A stretch of 6,134 bases of DNA, from NCBI GenBank assembly GCA_023246815.1, contig JAHFHR010000044.1, positions 1-6,134 of the forward strand, in the 5' to 3' direction. This document shows positions 5,970 through 6,134 of this stretch, piece after piece. The DNA is from a bacterium (GTDB lineage Bacteria; Patescibacteriota; Patescibacteriia; Buchananbacterales; UBA6539). Position numbers and translations under genes: made by a program. The number at the start of each line of letters is the position of its first letter. The stretch's first letter is position 1. Below the pieces are notes generated by a model, which ran no database searches, was not told the DNA's origin, and was given only the letters and a program-made list of their open reading frames with translations.

Positions 5970-6134
5970 ATGGCTAAGGAGAATACGATGGACACAACCC
6001 TCGGTGGGGGCCAGATTAACAAAAACTGTCCTTCATGTGGAGGAGAGTTGGTACGAGACTCAGGAGGGAGTGCTGAGTCGGCACAATGGGTAAAGTGTGG
6101 ACGGTGCGGTCTCTCCGTCCACGAAACAGAACTG
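5970..6134 (+). CDS. Small zinc-ribbon protein, N-terminal part (cut by window edge)
   Basis: The frame stays open for 55 codons to the end of the window. After a polar, glycine-containing lead (MAKENTMDTTLGGGQINKN) come CPSCGGEL, with C20 and C23, and VKCGRCGLSV, with C43 and C46. Two CxxC knuckles 19 residues apart form a classic four-cysteine zinc ribbon that should bind one Zn ion. Such modules occur in nucleic-acid-binding proteins, transcription factors and many small uncharacterised proteins, so a specific role cannot be given. Whether the protein ends soon after residue 55 or carries another domain is not visible. The start at 5970 has a good Shine-Dalgarno site and its own promoter. 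An alternative start at 5988 would remove six residues and leave the ribbon intact. Confidence 0.75.
   Translation, partial: MAKENTMDTTLGGGQINKNCPSCGGELVRDSGGSAESAQWVKCGRCGLSVHETEL

Noticed and set aside
1..6134. Mobile elements, CRISPR arrays, tRNA or rRNA genes, or a defence system
   Set aside because: No transposase or integrase motifs, regularly spaced repeats, tRNA cloverleaf sequence or nuclease, helicase or toxin motifs were seen; the large genes are all glycosyltransferase-like.

Overview
The window looks like a chromosomal piece of a bacterium with a moderate-GC genome that uses the standard code: TGA ends the gene finishing at 4111, inside an ATGA overlap. The packing is tight. It has an exact ATGA overlap, a 6-bp convergent gap, a 52-bp divergent spacer, and large poorly conserved membrane glycosyltransferase-like proteins beside short GT4 enzymes. 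This resembles Candidate Phyla Radiation (Patescibacteria) genomes. The assignment is an inference from style and gene content; the window carries no phylogenetic marker.

Layout. From 1 to 795 (minus, cut by the window edge) lies the N-terminal part of a GT-C-type polytopic membrane glycosyltransferase. It is transcribed divergently from a 698-residue, also GT-C-like, membrane protein at 848-2944 (plus). Convergent with that gene, and only 6 bp from it, is a two-gene minus-strand operon of cytosolic or peripheral GT4-family, GT-B-fold glycosyltransferases (5262 to 4111, then 4114 to 2951, joined by ATGA). Together these four genes read as part of a cell-surface glycan locus. GT4 enzymes would add sugars from nucleotide-sugar donors on the cytoplasmic face, and GT-C enzymes would transfer sugars from lipid-linked donors on the outer face. 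The actual glycan cannot be read from the sequence.

From 5263 onward the character changes. A 170-bp AT-rich intergenic region holds back-to-back promoters, a 29-bp near-perfect inverted repeat and a leader. It is followed by a small membrane protein of unknown function (5433-5816, plus), a rho-independent terminator, a second strong promoter, and the start of a small four-cysteine zinc-ribbon protein (5970 to the window end, plus).

The most interesting signal is regulatory. The three glycosyltransferase transcription units each have a -10 box exactly 9 nt before the ATG, with no Shine-Dalgarno sequence and start codons fixed by upstream stops or by lack of alternatives. They should give nearly leaderless mRNAs starting ACT-AUG, ACT-AUG and ATT-AUG. 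The two small genes instead have consensus TTGACA promoters sharing an 11-nt identical core, real 5' UTRs and clear Shine-Dalgarno sites. I see no mobile element, CRISPR array, tRNA or rRNA.
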